This document shows positions 1-8,654 of a DNA stretch of 64,000 nucleotides, one piece after another; positions within the stretch are counted from its first letter, which is position 1; each line of letters opens with the position of its first letter. The translations under genes were made by a program, and so were the position numbers. Source of the stretch: Salinibacterium sp. SWN167 (GTDB taxonomy: Bacteria; Actinomycetota; Actinomycetes; Actinomycetales; Microbacteriaceae); NCBI RefSeq assembly GCF_015864665.1, contig NZ_JADYWU010000001.1, positions 1,612,001 to 1,676,000 of the forward strand, in the 5' to 3' direction. The notes beneath the pieces were generated by a model. It was not told the DNA's origin and did no database searches. It saw only the letters and a program-made list of their open reading frames with translations.

Positions 1-1
1 C

Positions 2-157
2 TGGATGTCGGTCGAACAGTTCGCCTACTGGAGCCACACGTTTTTGACGGTTGATGTTGTCAAAGGTCGCGGCAGCGGATTCTCTCTTGAGGCGCCGGAG
101 GGAGTGCGTTTCTTGATTCGCTCGACGCTCATGGAGACTGCCGAACCGTTTAGTTAG
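2..157 (+). CDS. C-terminal fragment of an unidentified protein (5' end outside window)
   Basis: An open frame runs from the window edge to a TAG at 155-157 and gives 51 residues, including EQFAYWSHTF and VRFLIRSTLMETAEPF. No start codon is needed because the gene enters from outside. The fragment is a mix of hydrophobic and charged residues and reads like the end of a globular cytosolic protein. I do not recognise the family. It lies 36 bp upstream of the polymerase gene on the same strand, so the two may be co-transcribed. Confidence 0.5.
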   Translation, partial: WMSVEQFAYWSHTFLTVDVVKGRGSGFSLEAPEGVRFLIRSTLMETAEPFS

Positions 158-193
158 GCAATTGCTGTCGGCGGCGCAGGGCAGACTAGTCAT

Positions 194-1876
194 GTGTACC
201 TCGTGCTCGCGACTAGCGGCCGCACCCTCACCGCCACCCGAGTGGCTGCAGACGGCGCGGTCATTGCCGAGCACGCGATTGAGGATGTGGCGGCGTTCGT
301 GGTGCAGTCCCAACGCGCTGAGCCCGACATTCGCTGGGTATGGCACGACACTGCAGCCTGGTACCCGGGGCTTTTGGCTGCCCACGTCAGAGTGAACCGG
401 TGCTTCGACCTTCGGCTCTGTCACGCGATTCTCCGTAACTCCGCTTTCACTCGTGAGTCAACGCTGGCACAGGCACCGCCAAGCCGCTGGGATGCGCTTA
501 TTCAAGCCGGAGTCGAAGCTCCCATCGAGCACCGTGCCCCGCAACATTCGACGCTCTTCGACTTTGACGATGACCAGGCGCAGGTTGCCGACACAGAACT
601 CGACGTACTCGCTGAATTTTTACGTCAGCTCGATGCCGTGGCAACTTCAACCGAATCTGGCCGGCTGCAACGCCTACTCTCGGCGGAGTCTGCGGGCGCG
701 CTCATCGCAGCCGAGATGCGTTTTGCTGGCCTCCCGTGGAGTGCCGAAGCTCATGACGAGATTCTGACCGAGATGTTGGGGTCGCGACCGAGTGTTGAGG
801 GTGAACGCCCGGTGAAGCTCCAGATGCTCGTTGATCAGATCCGCCTCCTGCTCGACTCGCCGCGACTCACACCTGAATCTCCCGCCGAGCTCTTACGTGC
901 ACTCAGCGTTGCAGGAATTCAAGCCACAACAACACGTTCATGGGAACTCAAACAGCTGAAGCATCCGGTGATCGAACCGCTTCTCGAGTTCAAGAAGTTG
1001 CAACGTCTCATGACGGCCAATGGATGGTCGTGGCTCGACTCGTGGGTGGTCGACGGGCGCTTCCGTCCCGACTATCTTCCCGGCGGCGTCGTTACCGGCC
1101 GGTGGGCGACGAGTGGCGGAGGGGCCTTGCAGCTACCGCACCTCATCCGCGGCGCTGTGAAGGCCGACCCGGGGTGGAAGTTTGTGGTCGCCGATGCGTC
1201 TCAACTCGAGCCACGCATTCTGGCAGCTCTGGCCGGTGACCGCGGAATGGTTGCTGCTGGGGCTTCTGGGGACCTCTACGAGGGCATTGTGGCCAGTGGT
1301 GCGGTCGACACTCGTGCTCACGCGAAGCTTGCGATGCTCGGCGCGATGTACGGAGCGACTTCGGGGGAGAGCGGCCGATTGATGCCTCGGCTAGCGCGGG
1401 CTTACCCGCAGGCGATTGCCCTCGTCGAGCGGGCGGCTCGGGCAGGCGAGCGCGGCGAAGTCGTGAGCACTCAACTGGGTCGCAGTTCCCCTCCCGGTAC
1501 CCACGCGGCAACTTACGACGATTCGCAGTCGCCCGCTCAACGTGCGGCGTCTCAAGAACGGGGGCGGTCGTGGGGCCGCTTCACGCGAAACTTCATCGTG
1601 CAGGGAACCGCTGCCGAGTGGGCGCTCTGCTGGATGGCGAGCATCCGCAATCGCCTTGGTCAGCTTTCGGATGCCGCGTGGTTTACCGATGCGCCCCACC
1701 TCGTTTTTTTCTTGCACGACGAGGTCGTGGTGCACGCTCCGGACCACCTCGCAGACAGGGTCGCCGAGCACATTACGGTGGCAGCGGCAGATGCTGGACG
1801 CCTTGTGTTTGGCGATATTCCGGTCACGTTTCCGCTCACGACCGCCATCGTCGATCGCTACGATCAAGCTAAATAG
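194..1876 (+). CDS. Small DNA polymerase I-like protein (annotated in relatives as bifunctional 3'-5' exonuclease/DNA polymerase)
   Basis: 560-residue family A polymerase without a 5'-nuclease domain. The three palm/finger motifs are visible: motif A DASQLEPRIL with D334, motif B from K378 to Y386 (KLAMLGAMYG), and motif C HDEV at residues 508-511, so the polymerase centre looks intact. The N-terminal ~190 residues occupy the place of the 3'-5' exonuclease domain, but I cannot find the DxE metal-binding motif there, so proofreading is doubtful. The start is GTG at 194; the nearby ATG at 192 is in another frame. It is an accessory repair-type polymerase, not the replicative enzyme and probably not the main PolA, which in this order is about 880 residues. 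It converges with the PadR gene downstream. Confidence 0.85.
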   Translation: MYLVLATSGRTLTATRVAADGAVIAEHAIEDVAAFVVQSQRAEPDIRWVWHDTAAWYPGLLAAHVRVNRCFDLRLCHAILRNSAFTRESTLAQAPPSRWDALIQAGVEAPIEHRAPQHSTLFDFDDDQAQVADTELDVLAEFLRQLDAVATSTESGRLQRLLSAESAGALIAAEMRFAGLPWSAEAHDEILTEMLGSRPSVEGERPVKLQMLVDQIRLLLDSPRLTPESPAELLRALSVAGIQATTTRSWELKQLKHPVIEPLLEFKKLQRLMTANGWSWLDSWVVDGRFRPDYLPGGVVTGRWATSGGGALQLPHLIRGAVKADPGWKFVVADASQLEPRILAALAGDRGMVAAGASGDLYEGIVASGAVDTRAHAKLAMLGAMYGATSGESGRLMPRLARAYPQAIALVERAARAGERGEVVSTQLGRSSPPGTHAATYDDSQSPAQRAASQERGRSWGRFTRNFIVQGTAAEWALCWMASIRNRLGQLSDAAWFTDAPHLVFFLHDEVVVHAPDHLADRVAEHITVAAADAGRLVFGDIPVTFPLTTAIVDRYDQAK

Positions 1877-1926
1877 CGGCGCGCACGGAGCCGCGGCACT
1901 TTAGCGGGCAGCGTCCCTCGGATCGG

Positions 1927-2565
1927 TCATACGTTCGCCGCTTCGTTCGCCGGGGAATCCGTGGCCGGGCGGCCCCGTTTGGGCTTGATGAGGTTCAGGG
2001 GAAACGCGTCAACGAGGCCATGCGATTGGGCGGTCGTCAGTGCCGCCTCAACGTGGTCTAGCCAGCGCAACTCGGCCTCGGCGTGGGCGAAAAGTGAATC
2101 GGTGACGAGTTGCTCAGCGAACTGACTGGCGTCGCGGGCATCCTCACGTACTGCGGCGGTAAGGGAGAGCGCGTCAACAGCGCCTCGCGTCGCCTCGCGT
2201 TGGTGTTCGATCACGGCGTGCGCATCGACGCCGGGAAGAGTTACGGCAATTGCGAGTTTGATTGCTAGTTCGTCGCGGCTCACGGAGTAGCTGTCAACCG
2301 GGGTGGTGAGCCAGTGTTCCGCTTCGATCTTTCCGGCATCCGTGATCGTGTAATACGTCTGTTGCGAGGAGTCAGGGTCTGCGTCGTGGGGTGCGCTCGC
2401 TTTGGTCACGAGATCATCGCGCACGAGGCGATCGAGCGTGTTGTAGATCTGTCCGACGTTGAGCGGCCAAGTCGATCCGGTGCGCCGGTCGAATTCTGAA
2501 CGCAACTGATAGCCATAACAGGGGCCCTGCGCCAGAATTATCAGCAGGCTGTGGCGGATTGACAT
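1927..2565 (-). CDS. PadR family transcriptional regulator
   Basis: 212 residues. Residues 1-85 form the PadR winged helix (LLIILAQGPCYGYQLRSEF, then VGQIYNTLDRLVRDDLV). The C-terminal half is helical, as in the PadR-s2 type that dimerises. The start ATG at 2563-2565 has a GGAAGG ribosome-binding site a few bases upstream. The C-terminus carries a basic KPKRGRP patch. The target is unknown: there is no adjacent membrane pump, and the divergent neighbour is a two-repeat protein of unknown role. A short palindrome 22 bp upstream of the start could be its own operator. Confidence 0.9.
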   Translation of the reverse strand: MSIRHSLLIILAQGPCYGYQLRSEFDRRTGSTWPLNVGQIYNTLDRLVRDDLVTKASAPHDADPDSSQQTYYTITDAGKIEAEHWLTTPVDSYSVSRDELAIKLAIAVTLPGVDAHAVIEHQREATRGAVDALSLTAAVREDARDASQFAEQLVTDSLFAHAEAELRWLDHVEAALTTAQSHGLVDAFPLNLIKPKRGRPATDSPANEAANV

Positions 2566-2587
2566 GCCAGACCTTCCGGGTAAGTCG

Positions 2588-2598
2588 ATACTGAGTAT
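2588..2598. promoter_or_regulatory. Perfect 11-bp palindrome, candidate PadR operator
   Basis: ATACTGAGTAT reads the same on both strands around its central G and lies 22 bp upstream of the PadR start, in the region shared with the divergent gene. PadR proteins commonly repress their own promoters through short AT-rich dyads. Assignment to this regulator is inference. Confidence 0.3.
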
Positions 2599-2793
2599 GT
2601 ACTAAACGACGATAGCCACGAGGCGGATGCGCGGCCGTTGTTCCGCGGTGTGTCGAGTTCTTCACGCCGCCGAATTCGCGGCTTTGTCGTGGCGATGCTC
2701 ATTTTCTCCGGTGGATTAATCGCATCGACAAGCCCTCGGCTGCACGAGAATGTCCATCCATCTAGCGCAACGGCAAGATGAACTGGACTCTTC

Positions 2794-3588
2794 GTGCCGG
2801 ATTTCGCGCAGACCGACTCACGGCCCATACTCATCTGCGTGAGTGATGCATCAGTGGCCCCAGCAGAGGCGCAACCCGTTCCCGAGTCGATCAATGATCG
2901 CGAATTCGTCTTAGTTTCGTCATCGGGCAGCGCTGTGTCTACCGAATCACCGACACGGTTTCGGTATCACCAAGACGGCCACATGATTTGGGGCCAGTAC
3001 TACGGAGACACTGTCTCAGTGGGACGTTTTGTCGGGCGTCGAAGCGGAAACGTCGTGTCGATTAGCTTCGCGCACCGGCTCGTTTCTGGTGGCGAGGTCG
3101 TGCTCGGCCACGCCGAGAGCACCATCCAATGGAACGCTGAGGGCACGCTCGAGCTCTACGAAACTTTTGACAAGGATGGCCAACCTCAGGTCAGCATTTG
3201 TGTCGAAGCGGATCGTTGCGCCGCGTGGCCAGAACTTGACCCGGCTCTGCGCACGCAACCGCAGCTCGATGGCACGACCTTCATCCTCGAAGAGTCGAGC
3301 GCGAGCACCGTTGCAGCGGAACCCACTCGGTTCGAATTCTCTGAGAACTCGGGAGTGCTGTGGGGTTTCTACTACGGGGACACGGTGACGTCAGGCCACT
3401 GCGTAGGGCGCTACCGCGATGGCGTGCTCGATGAGTTTTTCGTGCACCACGTCATCGCTAGTGACGCCACGCTTCTGGGCGACAGCAGCACCACGCTGGG
3501 GTCGCGTGCTGATGGCCGATTCGAACTTGTTGAAGAGTTTGTTCTCGACGGTGTTCCAGGCAAGAGTGTCTGCGTGCAGGCCGTCTAG
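2794..3588 (+). CDS. Two-repeat protein of the small 'GD-x-x-x-G' family (often mis-labelled N-acetylglutamate synthase)
   Basis: 264 residues containing two clear tandem copies of one domain. Copy 1 (about residues 30-139) has PTRFRYHQDG, WGQYYGDTVSVGRFVG and LELYETF. Copy 2 (about 157-264) has PTRFEFSENS, WGFYYGDTVTSGHCVG and FELVEEF. The single domain resembles a stand-alone family of about 100 residues that databases often call 'n-acetylglutamate synthase' without a GNAT fold; the true function is unknown. The start is uncertain: GTG at 2794 gives the longest form, while GTG at 2839, shortly before the first repeat, is also possible. It is divergent from the PadR gene and converges on the AsnC-type regulator with 3 bp between the stops. 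Confidence 0.65.
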   Translation: MPDFAQTDSRPILICVSDASVAPAEAQPVPESINDREFVLVSSSGSAVSTESPTRFRYHQDGHMIWGQYYGDTVSVGRFVGRRSGNVVSISFAHRLVSGGEVVLGHAESTIQWNAEGTLELYETFDKDGQPQVSICVEADRCAAWPELDPALRTQPQLDGTTFILEESSASTVAAEPTRFEFSENSGVLWGFYYGDTVTSGHCVGRYRDGVLDEFFVHHVIASDATLLGDSSTTLGSRADGRFELVEEFVLDGVPGKSVCVQAV

Positions 3589-3591
3589 GGA

Positions 3592-4179
3592 CTAGTTGTT
3601 GAGCCCGGCGCGGTTTGGGTCGGCGCGGGTGAATCGGGTAAGTCCCAACTGCGCGGATTCTTGCGGCCGTTCCGGAAGATCTGTCGGCAGCAGGTAGGGG
3701 CGCTGAAAGACTTCATCGAGCACCAGCACCGTCTCAAGTGACTTCACTTCGGGCAGCACGGAAAGCACTCCAACAATGAAATCGTGGATGGCCCCAACTT
3801 CGTGTCCACGAATCAGCAGCATGGCGTCATGCTCACCGGTGGTGATGCGGCAGGACTCGATCTCGGTCATGTCGGTGATGCGGTCGCGGAAGCTTGCCCA
3901 GGTCTGCGGATGCACAGAGAGAAACACGAGCGCGCAAATTCCTAGCCCGGTTTTTGCCGGATCGACTCGGGCGCTGAATCCCGTAATCACGCCATCAGAC
4001 ATGAGCTGCTCGACGCGCGTGTACACATTGGCGCGCGAGACATTTACCTTCTCCGCAAGAGCCGACATTGATATTCGTCCGTTATAGCGGAGTTCGCTCA
4101 ATATCTTCAGGTTGATCTCGTCCAATACGGGCTGTGATTGTCCAGTGCTGGACGAGCCGGTAGGGGCTTTGGTGGACAT
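3592..4179 (-). CDS. Lrp/AsnC family transcriptional regulator
   Basis: About 195 residues from ATG 4177-4179. The N-terminal helix-turn-helix (DEINLKILSELRYNGRISM, then VNVSRANVYTRVEQLM) is followed by a RAM ligand-binding domain (FSARVDPAKTG to ETVLVLDEVF). A GGGAG ribosome-binding site lies 12 bases upstream. The frame stays open to 4272, and ATG 4199-4201 would add eight residues, but that ATG has no visible Shine-Dalgarno site. The gene is divergent from the peptide-type ABC operon starting at 4314, so it probably controls that operon in response to an amino acid; this is inferred from position only. Confidence 0.88.
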   Translation of the reverse strand: MSTKAPTGSSSTGQSQPVLDEINLKILSELRYNGRISMSALAEKVNVSRANVYTRVEQLMSDGVITGFSARVDPAKTGLGICALVFLSVHPQTWASFRDRITDMTEIESCRITTGEHDAMLLIRGHEVGAIHDFIVGVLSVLPEVKSLETVLVLDEVFQRPYLLPTDLPERPQESAQLGLTRFTRADPNRAGLNN

Positions 4180-4254
4180 ATTGAGTGAAATCTCCCTCAT
4201 GTTTGAGCCATGGTCTGAATGATTAGGCCATTGATTGGACAGACTAGCTGGAAT

Positions 4255-4273
4255 TGTGCCAATCTCAAGCACA
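4255..4273. promoter_or_regulatory. Inverted repeat TGTGC-N9-GCACA between AsnC-type regulator and ABC operon
   Basis: Perfect 5-bp arms (4255-4259 and 4269-4273) with a 9-bp spacer, 41 bp upstream of the transporter start and 76 bp upstream of the regulator start. The position suits an operator or an activator site for the divergent Lrp-type regulator. It is a short dyad and could occur by chance. Confidence 0.3.
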
Positions 4274-4313
4274 GCCGTCCAGAGGCTGTTCTATAACCAC
4301 AAGGAGTTTCCCT

Positions 4314-5876
4314 TTGCGCACTAAGTTCCGCTACGTAGCGGCCGCATTCGGACTGACTGCATCACTGGCACTCGCCGGTTGCGCTGCAGCAGCACCCGAA
4401 GCAAGCGACAGCATCGTTATTGACACCGCTTTCACACTCGAGACCAGCGACCCGGGACGCAACTACGTTCCGACCGGTTACATGGTGTCGAAGGCTCTCT
4501 ACGAGACGCTCCTCGACTTTGCCGGCTCCGACGAGTCGACCCCCGTTAACGGCCTCGCCTCGTACGAGTCCAACGACGATGCGACGGTCTTCACCTTCAC
4601 CCTCGAAGACGGTCGCGTCTTCTCCGACGGCTCGGCGATTACTGCTGATGACGTCGTGTTCTCGCTCAACCGCGTTGCGGGAATGACCGAGAGCAAGGCG
4701 AACTTCTTGATGAACGGCATCACCGTCACCAAGATCGACGACATGACCGTTGAGCTCAGCACAGAAACCCCGTCGCTTAAGCTCCCGGCCCTCATGACGA
4801 ACCCGTCGCTCGCCATCCTCAACTCGGCCCTCGTGATCGAAAACGGTGGAACGACTGATGACTCGGATGCTGCTGAAGCATTCTTGAACGAGACGTCGGC
4901 TGGCTCCGGCCCGTACATCCTCGACTCGATCAACTTCGAGTCACAGGTAGTGCTCACCGAGAACGAGAACTACAACGGTGAGGAAGACATCGACTTCACT
5001 CGCGTTGTTATCCGCAACGTTTCTGAGGCCGCAACCCAGAAGATCAACCTTGAGGGCGATGACTCGCAGGTAGCCGTTGACCTCAGCGGTGACCAGGTCG
5101 CGAGCCTGAGCGATGGCATCAACATCTTCTCGACCCCGTCGGCTCAGACGATCTTCCTTCTGATCAACCAGAGCGAAGAGGTAGGAGGCGTTACCGCCAA
5201 CGCCGACTTCGCGAATGCGGTTCGTTACGCACTCGACTACCCGGCCCTGCTCGAACTTGCTGGTGCCGGCTCTGAGCAGGCAACCGGTGTTATCCCGCCG
5301 TCATTCCTCGGCGCGCTGGAGAACGGTGTGGAGCAGGACCTCGACGTTGCAGCAGCATCGCTCGAAGCGTCCGGCTACGACGGTGAGAGCATCACGCTCG
5401 AATACCCGAACGACTACCCGGTTGGTGGCGTGAACTTCACTCCTCTCGCCGAGCGCGTTCAGTCGCAGCTTGCCGATGCCGGCATCACCATCGAGCTCGC
5501 TCCGGCGCCGTTCACCACTCAGATCGACAGCTACGTCAACGGAACCGAAGCCTTCAGCATCTGGTTCTGGGGCCCTGACTACGCTGACTCCGCCAACTTC
5601 CTGCCGTTCTCGGCTGGACAGAAGGTCGGACTGCGCGCCGGTTGGACCGCCGAGCAGGACACTGACGTAGTAAACCTCGCTGCGGCAGCAGAGAACGCTA
5701 CGAACTTCGACGAGCGTGAGACTGCTTTCAGCAACTTTGCTGAGGCCCTCCAGCAGAGCGGACCGTATGTTCCGTTGATCGTTCCTGGCTCGAACATTGC
5801 GACCGCCTCGTACATTGATGGAGTCGCGTATAACTCCACCTGGACGATGGACATCGCTGAACTGCAAGCTAAGTAG
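4314..5876 (+). CDS. Peptide/nickel-type ABC transporter substrate-binding lipoprotein
   Basis: 520 residues. The start is TTG 4314-4316, chosen because AAGGAG (4301-4306) sits 7 bases upstream and because it places a lipoprotein signal at the N-terminus: basic KFR, a hydrophobic stretch and the lipobox LAGC. The mature protein is an SBP_bac_5 (DppA/OppA) domain that would bind peptide at the outer face of the membrane. First gene of a five-gene operon (binding protein, two permeases, two ATPases) with 14 bp to the next gene. The substrate cannot be read from sequence; oligopeptides are most likely, but nickel, opines or glycosides are imported by the same class. Confidence 0.9.
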   Translation: MRTKFRYVAAAFGLTASLALAGCAAAAPEASDSIVIDTAFTLETSDPGRNYVPTGYMVSKALYETLLDFAGSDESTPVNGLASYESNDDATVFTFTLEDGRVFSDGSAITADDVVFSLNRVAGMTESKANFLMNGITVTKIDDMTVELSTETPSLKLPALMTNPSLAILNSALVIENGGTTDDSDAAEAFLNETSAGSGPYILDSINFESQVVLTENENYNGEEDIDFTRVVIRNVSEAATQKINLEGDDSQVAVDLSGDQVASLSDGINIFSTPSAQTIFLLINQSEEVGGVTANADFANAVRYALDYPALLELAGAGSEQATGVIPPSFLGALENGVEQDLDVAAASLEASGYDGESITLEYPNDYPVGGVNFTPLAERVQSQLADAGITIELAPAPFTTQIDSYVNGTEAFSIWFWGPDYADSANFLPFSAGQKVGLRAGWTAEQDTDVVNLAAAAENATNFDERETAFSNFAEALQQSGPYVPLIVPGSNIATASYIDGVAYNSTWTMDIAELQAK

Positions 5877-5890
5877 AAAGAATCTCTAGC

Positions 5891-6952
5891 GTGGGAAATA
5901 CACCCCGCGCGACCCGCAGGTACTCGGCCAGATCACCTCTGGTCGGGTACCTGCTTCGTCGCCTCGGAACCTCAGTCCTGCTCCTCTTCGGAGTCACTAT
6001 TGTCACGTTCGCTCTCGCGAACCTGGTGCCGGGTGACCCCATTGCGGCAGCGCTCGGTGAAGGGGCGGCGAGCAACCCCGCCACCGTCGAGGCGTACATC
6101 AAGGAGCGCGGCCTCGACCAGCCGCTCCCGGTGCAGTATGCCAACTACATCAGCGGCCTGTTCCACGGCGACATGGGTATCTCCCTGCGCACTACCCAGC
6201 CGGTGGCTGACGACCTTGCTCAGGCTGTTCCCGCCACGGTCGAGATTGCGCTGCTGGCCATCGTCGTGAGTCTCGGTGTTGGTGTTGCGCTCGGTTCGCT
6301 TGCGGCCTACCGCCGCGGCAAGATCAGCGACCAACTGGTTCGCGTGTTTTCGCTCATCGGCCTCAGCATCCCCACATTCTGGATGGCACTGGTCAGCTTC
6401 AACTTCTTCTTCCTGCAACTGCGCATCGCGCCCGGTTCGGGGCGTCTCTCGCCGGCTCTCGCGCCGCCGCCTACCGTGACTGGTTTTTACACGGTCGATG
6501 CGCTGCTGGCCGGCCAGTGGGTGACATTCACTGATGCGCTCGCGCACCTTATGCTTCCCGTCTTTGTGTTGTCGCTCTTCACGATTGGGCTCCTGACGCG
6601 CTTCGTTCGCACTTCTGTGCTCGAGGTGTTGGATGCCGATTATGTGCGTGCCGGCCGTGCCAAGGGGCTCAGCGGTCCCCGCCTACTCTTCGGGTACGTG
6701 CTTCGCGGAGCATCGCTGCCCATCCTCACGATCGTGGGTCTTGCGTTTGGAACGCTGCTCTCGGGCACTGTGCTCGTCGAGGCAGTGTTCGCGTGGCCCG
6801 GCCTCGGCAGCTACGCCTACAACTCGGCAACCAGCCTCGATCTGCCCGGCGTCATGGGCGTCGGTCTCGTCGTTGGCGTTGTTTACCTGTCTATCAACTT
6901 CGCCGTCGACCTTCTTTACGGTGTACTCGACCCGAGGGTGAGGCTCGCATGA
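5891..6952 (+). CDS. ABC transporter permease, DppB/OppB type
   Basis: 353 residues from GTG 5891. An N-terminal membrane helix (LLLFGVTIVTFALANLVPGD, the typical OppB start) is followed by a periplasmic-side loop, about five further hydrophobic segments and the EAA loop around RAGRAKGLSGPRL that contacts the ATPase. It pairs with the next gene to form the membrane channel. Its stop overlaps the next start (ATGA at 6949-6952), which points to translational coupling. Confidence 0.92.
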   Translation: MGNTPRATRRYSARSPLVGYLLRRLGTSVLLLFGVTIVTFALANLVPGDPIAAALGEGAASNPATVEAYIKERGLDQPLPVQYANYISGLFHGDMGISLRTTQPVADDLAQAVPATVEIALLAIVVSLGVGVALGSLAAYRRGKISDQLVRVFSLIGLSIPTFWMALVSFNFFFLQLRIAPGSGRLSPALAPPPTVTGFYTVDALLAGQWVTFTDALAHLMLPVFVLSLFTIGLLTRFVRTSVLEVLDADYVRAGRAKGLSGPRLLFGYVLRGASLPILTIVGLAFGTLLSGTVLVEAVFAWPGLGSYAYNSATSLDLPGVMGVGLVVGVVYLSINFAVDLLYGVLDPRVRLA

Positions 6953-7803
6953 GAAAGCGTCGGCTAAAGATTCCCGCCGCGTGGATTACTCCGCTCGGCG
7001 TCATTGGTGCCGTTATCGCCATCGCATGGGTGGGCATCGCCTTCACTGCGCGGTTGTGGGTTCCTTTCGATCCGCTGTCGCAAGACTTGCCGCGACTGCA
7101 GGCCCCCGGCATCGACACTTTGATGGGTACGGATGCTCTCGGCCGTGACATTTTCTCGCGCCTGATGACCGGTGCCAGCGTCACGATCCCGCTGGCGCTC
7201 ATGCTCGTGCTGATGTCGCTCGTCGTGGGAACCCTCATTGGTGCCATTGCCGGCTACTTCGGCAAGTGGGTCGATGAGTTGCTCATGCGCCTGACGGACC
7301 TCGTCATGGCGTTCCCCACGGTCATCCTCGCAATGGTCGTTGCGGCCGCTCTTGGCCCGTCGCTTTTCAACGCCGTCATCGCCGCGTTTGTGGTCTCGTG
7401 GCCGCAATATGCCCGAATGACGCGAAGTATCGTGTTGGGGTTGCGAACGCAGAACTACGTCATGGCTGGCCGCCTTATGGGCTTCTCGCCGTTCAAAACT
7501 TTGCGCGTCGATATCGCGCCCAACGTGGTTGGTCCGATTCTGGTTCTCGCGAGCCTCGATGTGGGAACCGCGATCCTGTTGCTTTCTGGTCTTTCGTTCC
7601 TGGGTCTCGGCGCTCAGCCGCCGACGGCCGAGTGGGGCTCCATGATTTCTGCCGCCATCCAAAACTTCGACAGCTGGTGGATCGGGTTGTTCCCTGGACT
7701 GGCCATCCTCACCGTCGTTATGGCGTTCAACTTCGTGGGTGACTCACTGCGAGACATCTTCGATCCCACCTCCCAGGTATCGCGAGCGGGGGCACGCTCA
7801 TGA
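6949..7803 (+). CDS. ABC transporter permease, DppC/OppC type
   Basis: 284 residues from ATG 6949, overlapping the dppB-like stop by 4 bp. The frame is open further upstream, but the overlap and the basic MRKRRLK start preceding a membrane helix fit the family. The signature MGTDALGRDIFSRL lies near residue 65 and the EAA loop around MAGRLMGFSPFKT. It forms the second half of the membrane channel. Its stop overlaps the next gene start by 4 bp. Confidence 0.92.
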   Translation: MRKRRLKIPAAWITPLGVIGAVIAIAWVGIAFTARLWVPFDPLSQDLPRLQAPGIDTLMGTDALGRDIFSRLMTGASVTIPLALMLVLMSLVVGTLIGAIAGYFGKWVDELLMRLTDLVMAFPTVILAMVVAAALGPSLFNAVIAAFVVSWPQYARMTRSIVLGLRTQNYVMAGRLMGFSPFKTLRVDIAPNVVGPILVLASLDVGTAILLLSGLSFLGLGAQPPTAEWGSMISAAIQNFDSWWIGLFPGLAILTVVMAFNFVGDSLRDIFDPTSQVSRAGARS

Positions 7804-8654
7804 GCGACATCACCACACCTCAGACTGCGGATGCCGCAGCCGCAAGCACCACGCCGGTGCTCACGGTCGACGGCCTCACGATCGGCATCGGCTCGCGTAA
7901 GAACGTGAAGTCCATCGTTAAAGGCATCAGCCTCGCGCTTACCCCCGGACGCATCCAAGGTCTCGCGGGGGAGTCGGGCTCGGGCAAGACCGTCACGTCG
8001 CTCGCGATGTTGGGCCTGTTGCCGAGCAACGCCGTTGTCGGGGGCTCAATTCGTTTGGGAGATACCGAGCTCGTCGGGATGACTCATCGGCAGCTGAACG
8101 AAATTCGTGGGCGTCGTATTGCGATGATCTTCCAAGACCCCTCATCGAGTCTGCACCCGCAGTTAACGGTGGGCACACAGCTCACTGACCACGTCAAGCG
8201 GCATATGAAGATGTCTAGCAAGCAGGCCCGAGCTCACGCTATCGAGCTGCTTGACCGGGTTCGAGTCCCGAATCCGGCCGAAGCCCTTGCCCGCTACCCG
8301 CACCAGTTTTCGGGCGGCCAGCGTCAGCGCATCGCTATCGCCATTGCCTTGGCGTGCGACCCTATCGTGTTGCTCGCGGATGAACCGACTACGGCTCTTG
8401 ACGTGACCGTTCAGGCGGGCATCCTTCACCTTCTGCGCGACTTGGCCGATGAGCGCCAGCTCGCAGTGTTGCTCGTAACCCACGATCTTGGTGTGATGAG
8501 CGCGATCGCCGACGATATTGCGGTGATGCGTCATGGCGAGATTGTGGAATCGAATGTGCGAAGCGAAATCTTCGTGAACCCGCAGCACGCGTACACGCGC
8601 GAGCTGCTTGCGTCACTACCGGGCGCTGCTGGCTTCGAGGAGGCAAGCGAATGA
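7800..8654 (+). CDS. ABC transporter ATPase, DppD/OppD type
   Basis: 284 residues. Walker A GESGSGKT, Q-loop FQDPSSSLHP, signature FSGGQRQRIAIA, Walker B IVLLADEPT and switch His in LLVTHDLGVM are all intact. The C-terminal HAYTRELLASLPG segment is typical of the oligopeptide subfamily. It works as a heterodimer with the next gene to power import. It overlaps both neighbours by 4 bp. Confidence 0.93.
   Translation: MSDITTPQTADAAAASTTPVLTVDGLTIGIGSRKNVKSIVKGISLALTPGRIQGLAGESGSGKTVTSLAMLGLLPSNAVVGGSIRLGDTELVGMTHRQLNEIRGRRIAMIFQDPSSSLHPQLTVGTQLTDHVKRHMKMSSKQARAHAIELLDRVRVPNPAEALARYPHQFSGGQRQRIAIAIALACDPIVLLADEPTTALDVTVQAGILHLLRDLADERQLAVLLVTHDLGVMSAIADDIAVMRHGEIVESNVRSEIFVNPQHAYTRELLASLPGAAGFEEASE

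Noticed and set aside
5877-5890. Terminator or separate promoter between the binding protein and first permease
   Set aside because: Only 14 bp and no dyad; the genes are better read as one operon.
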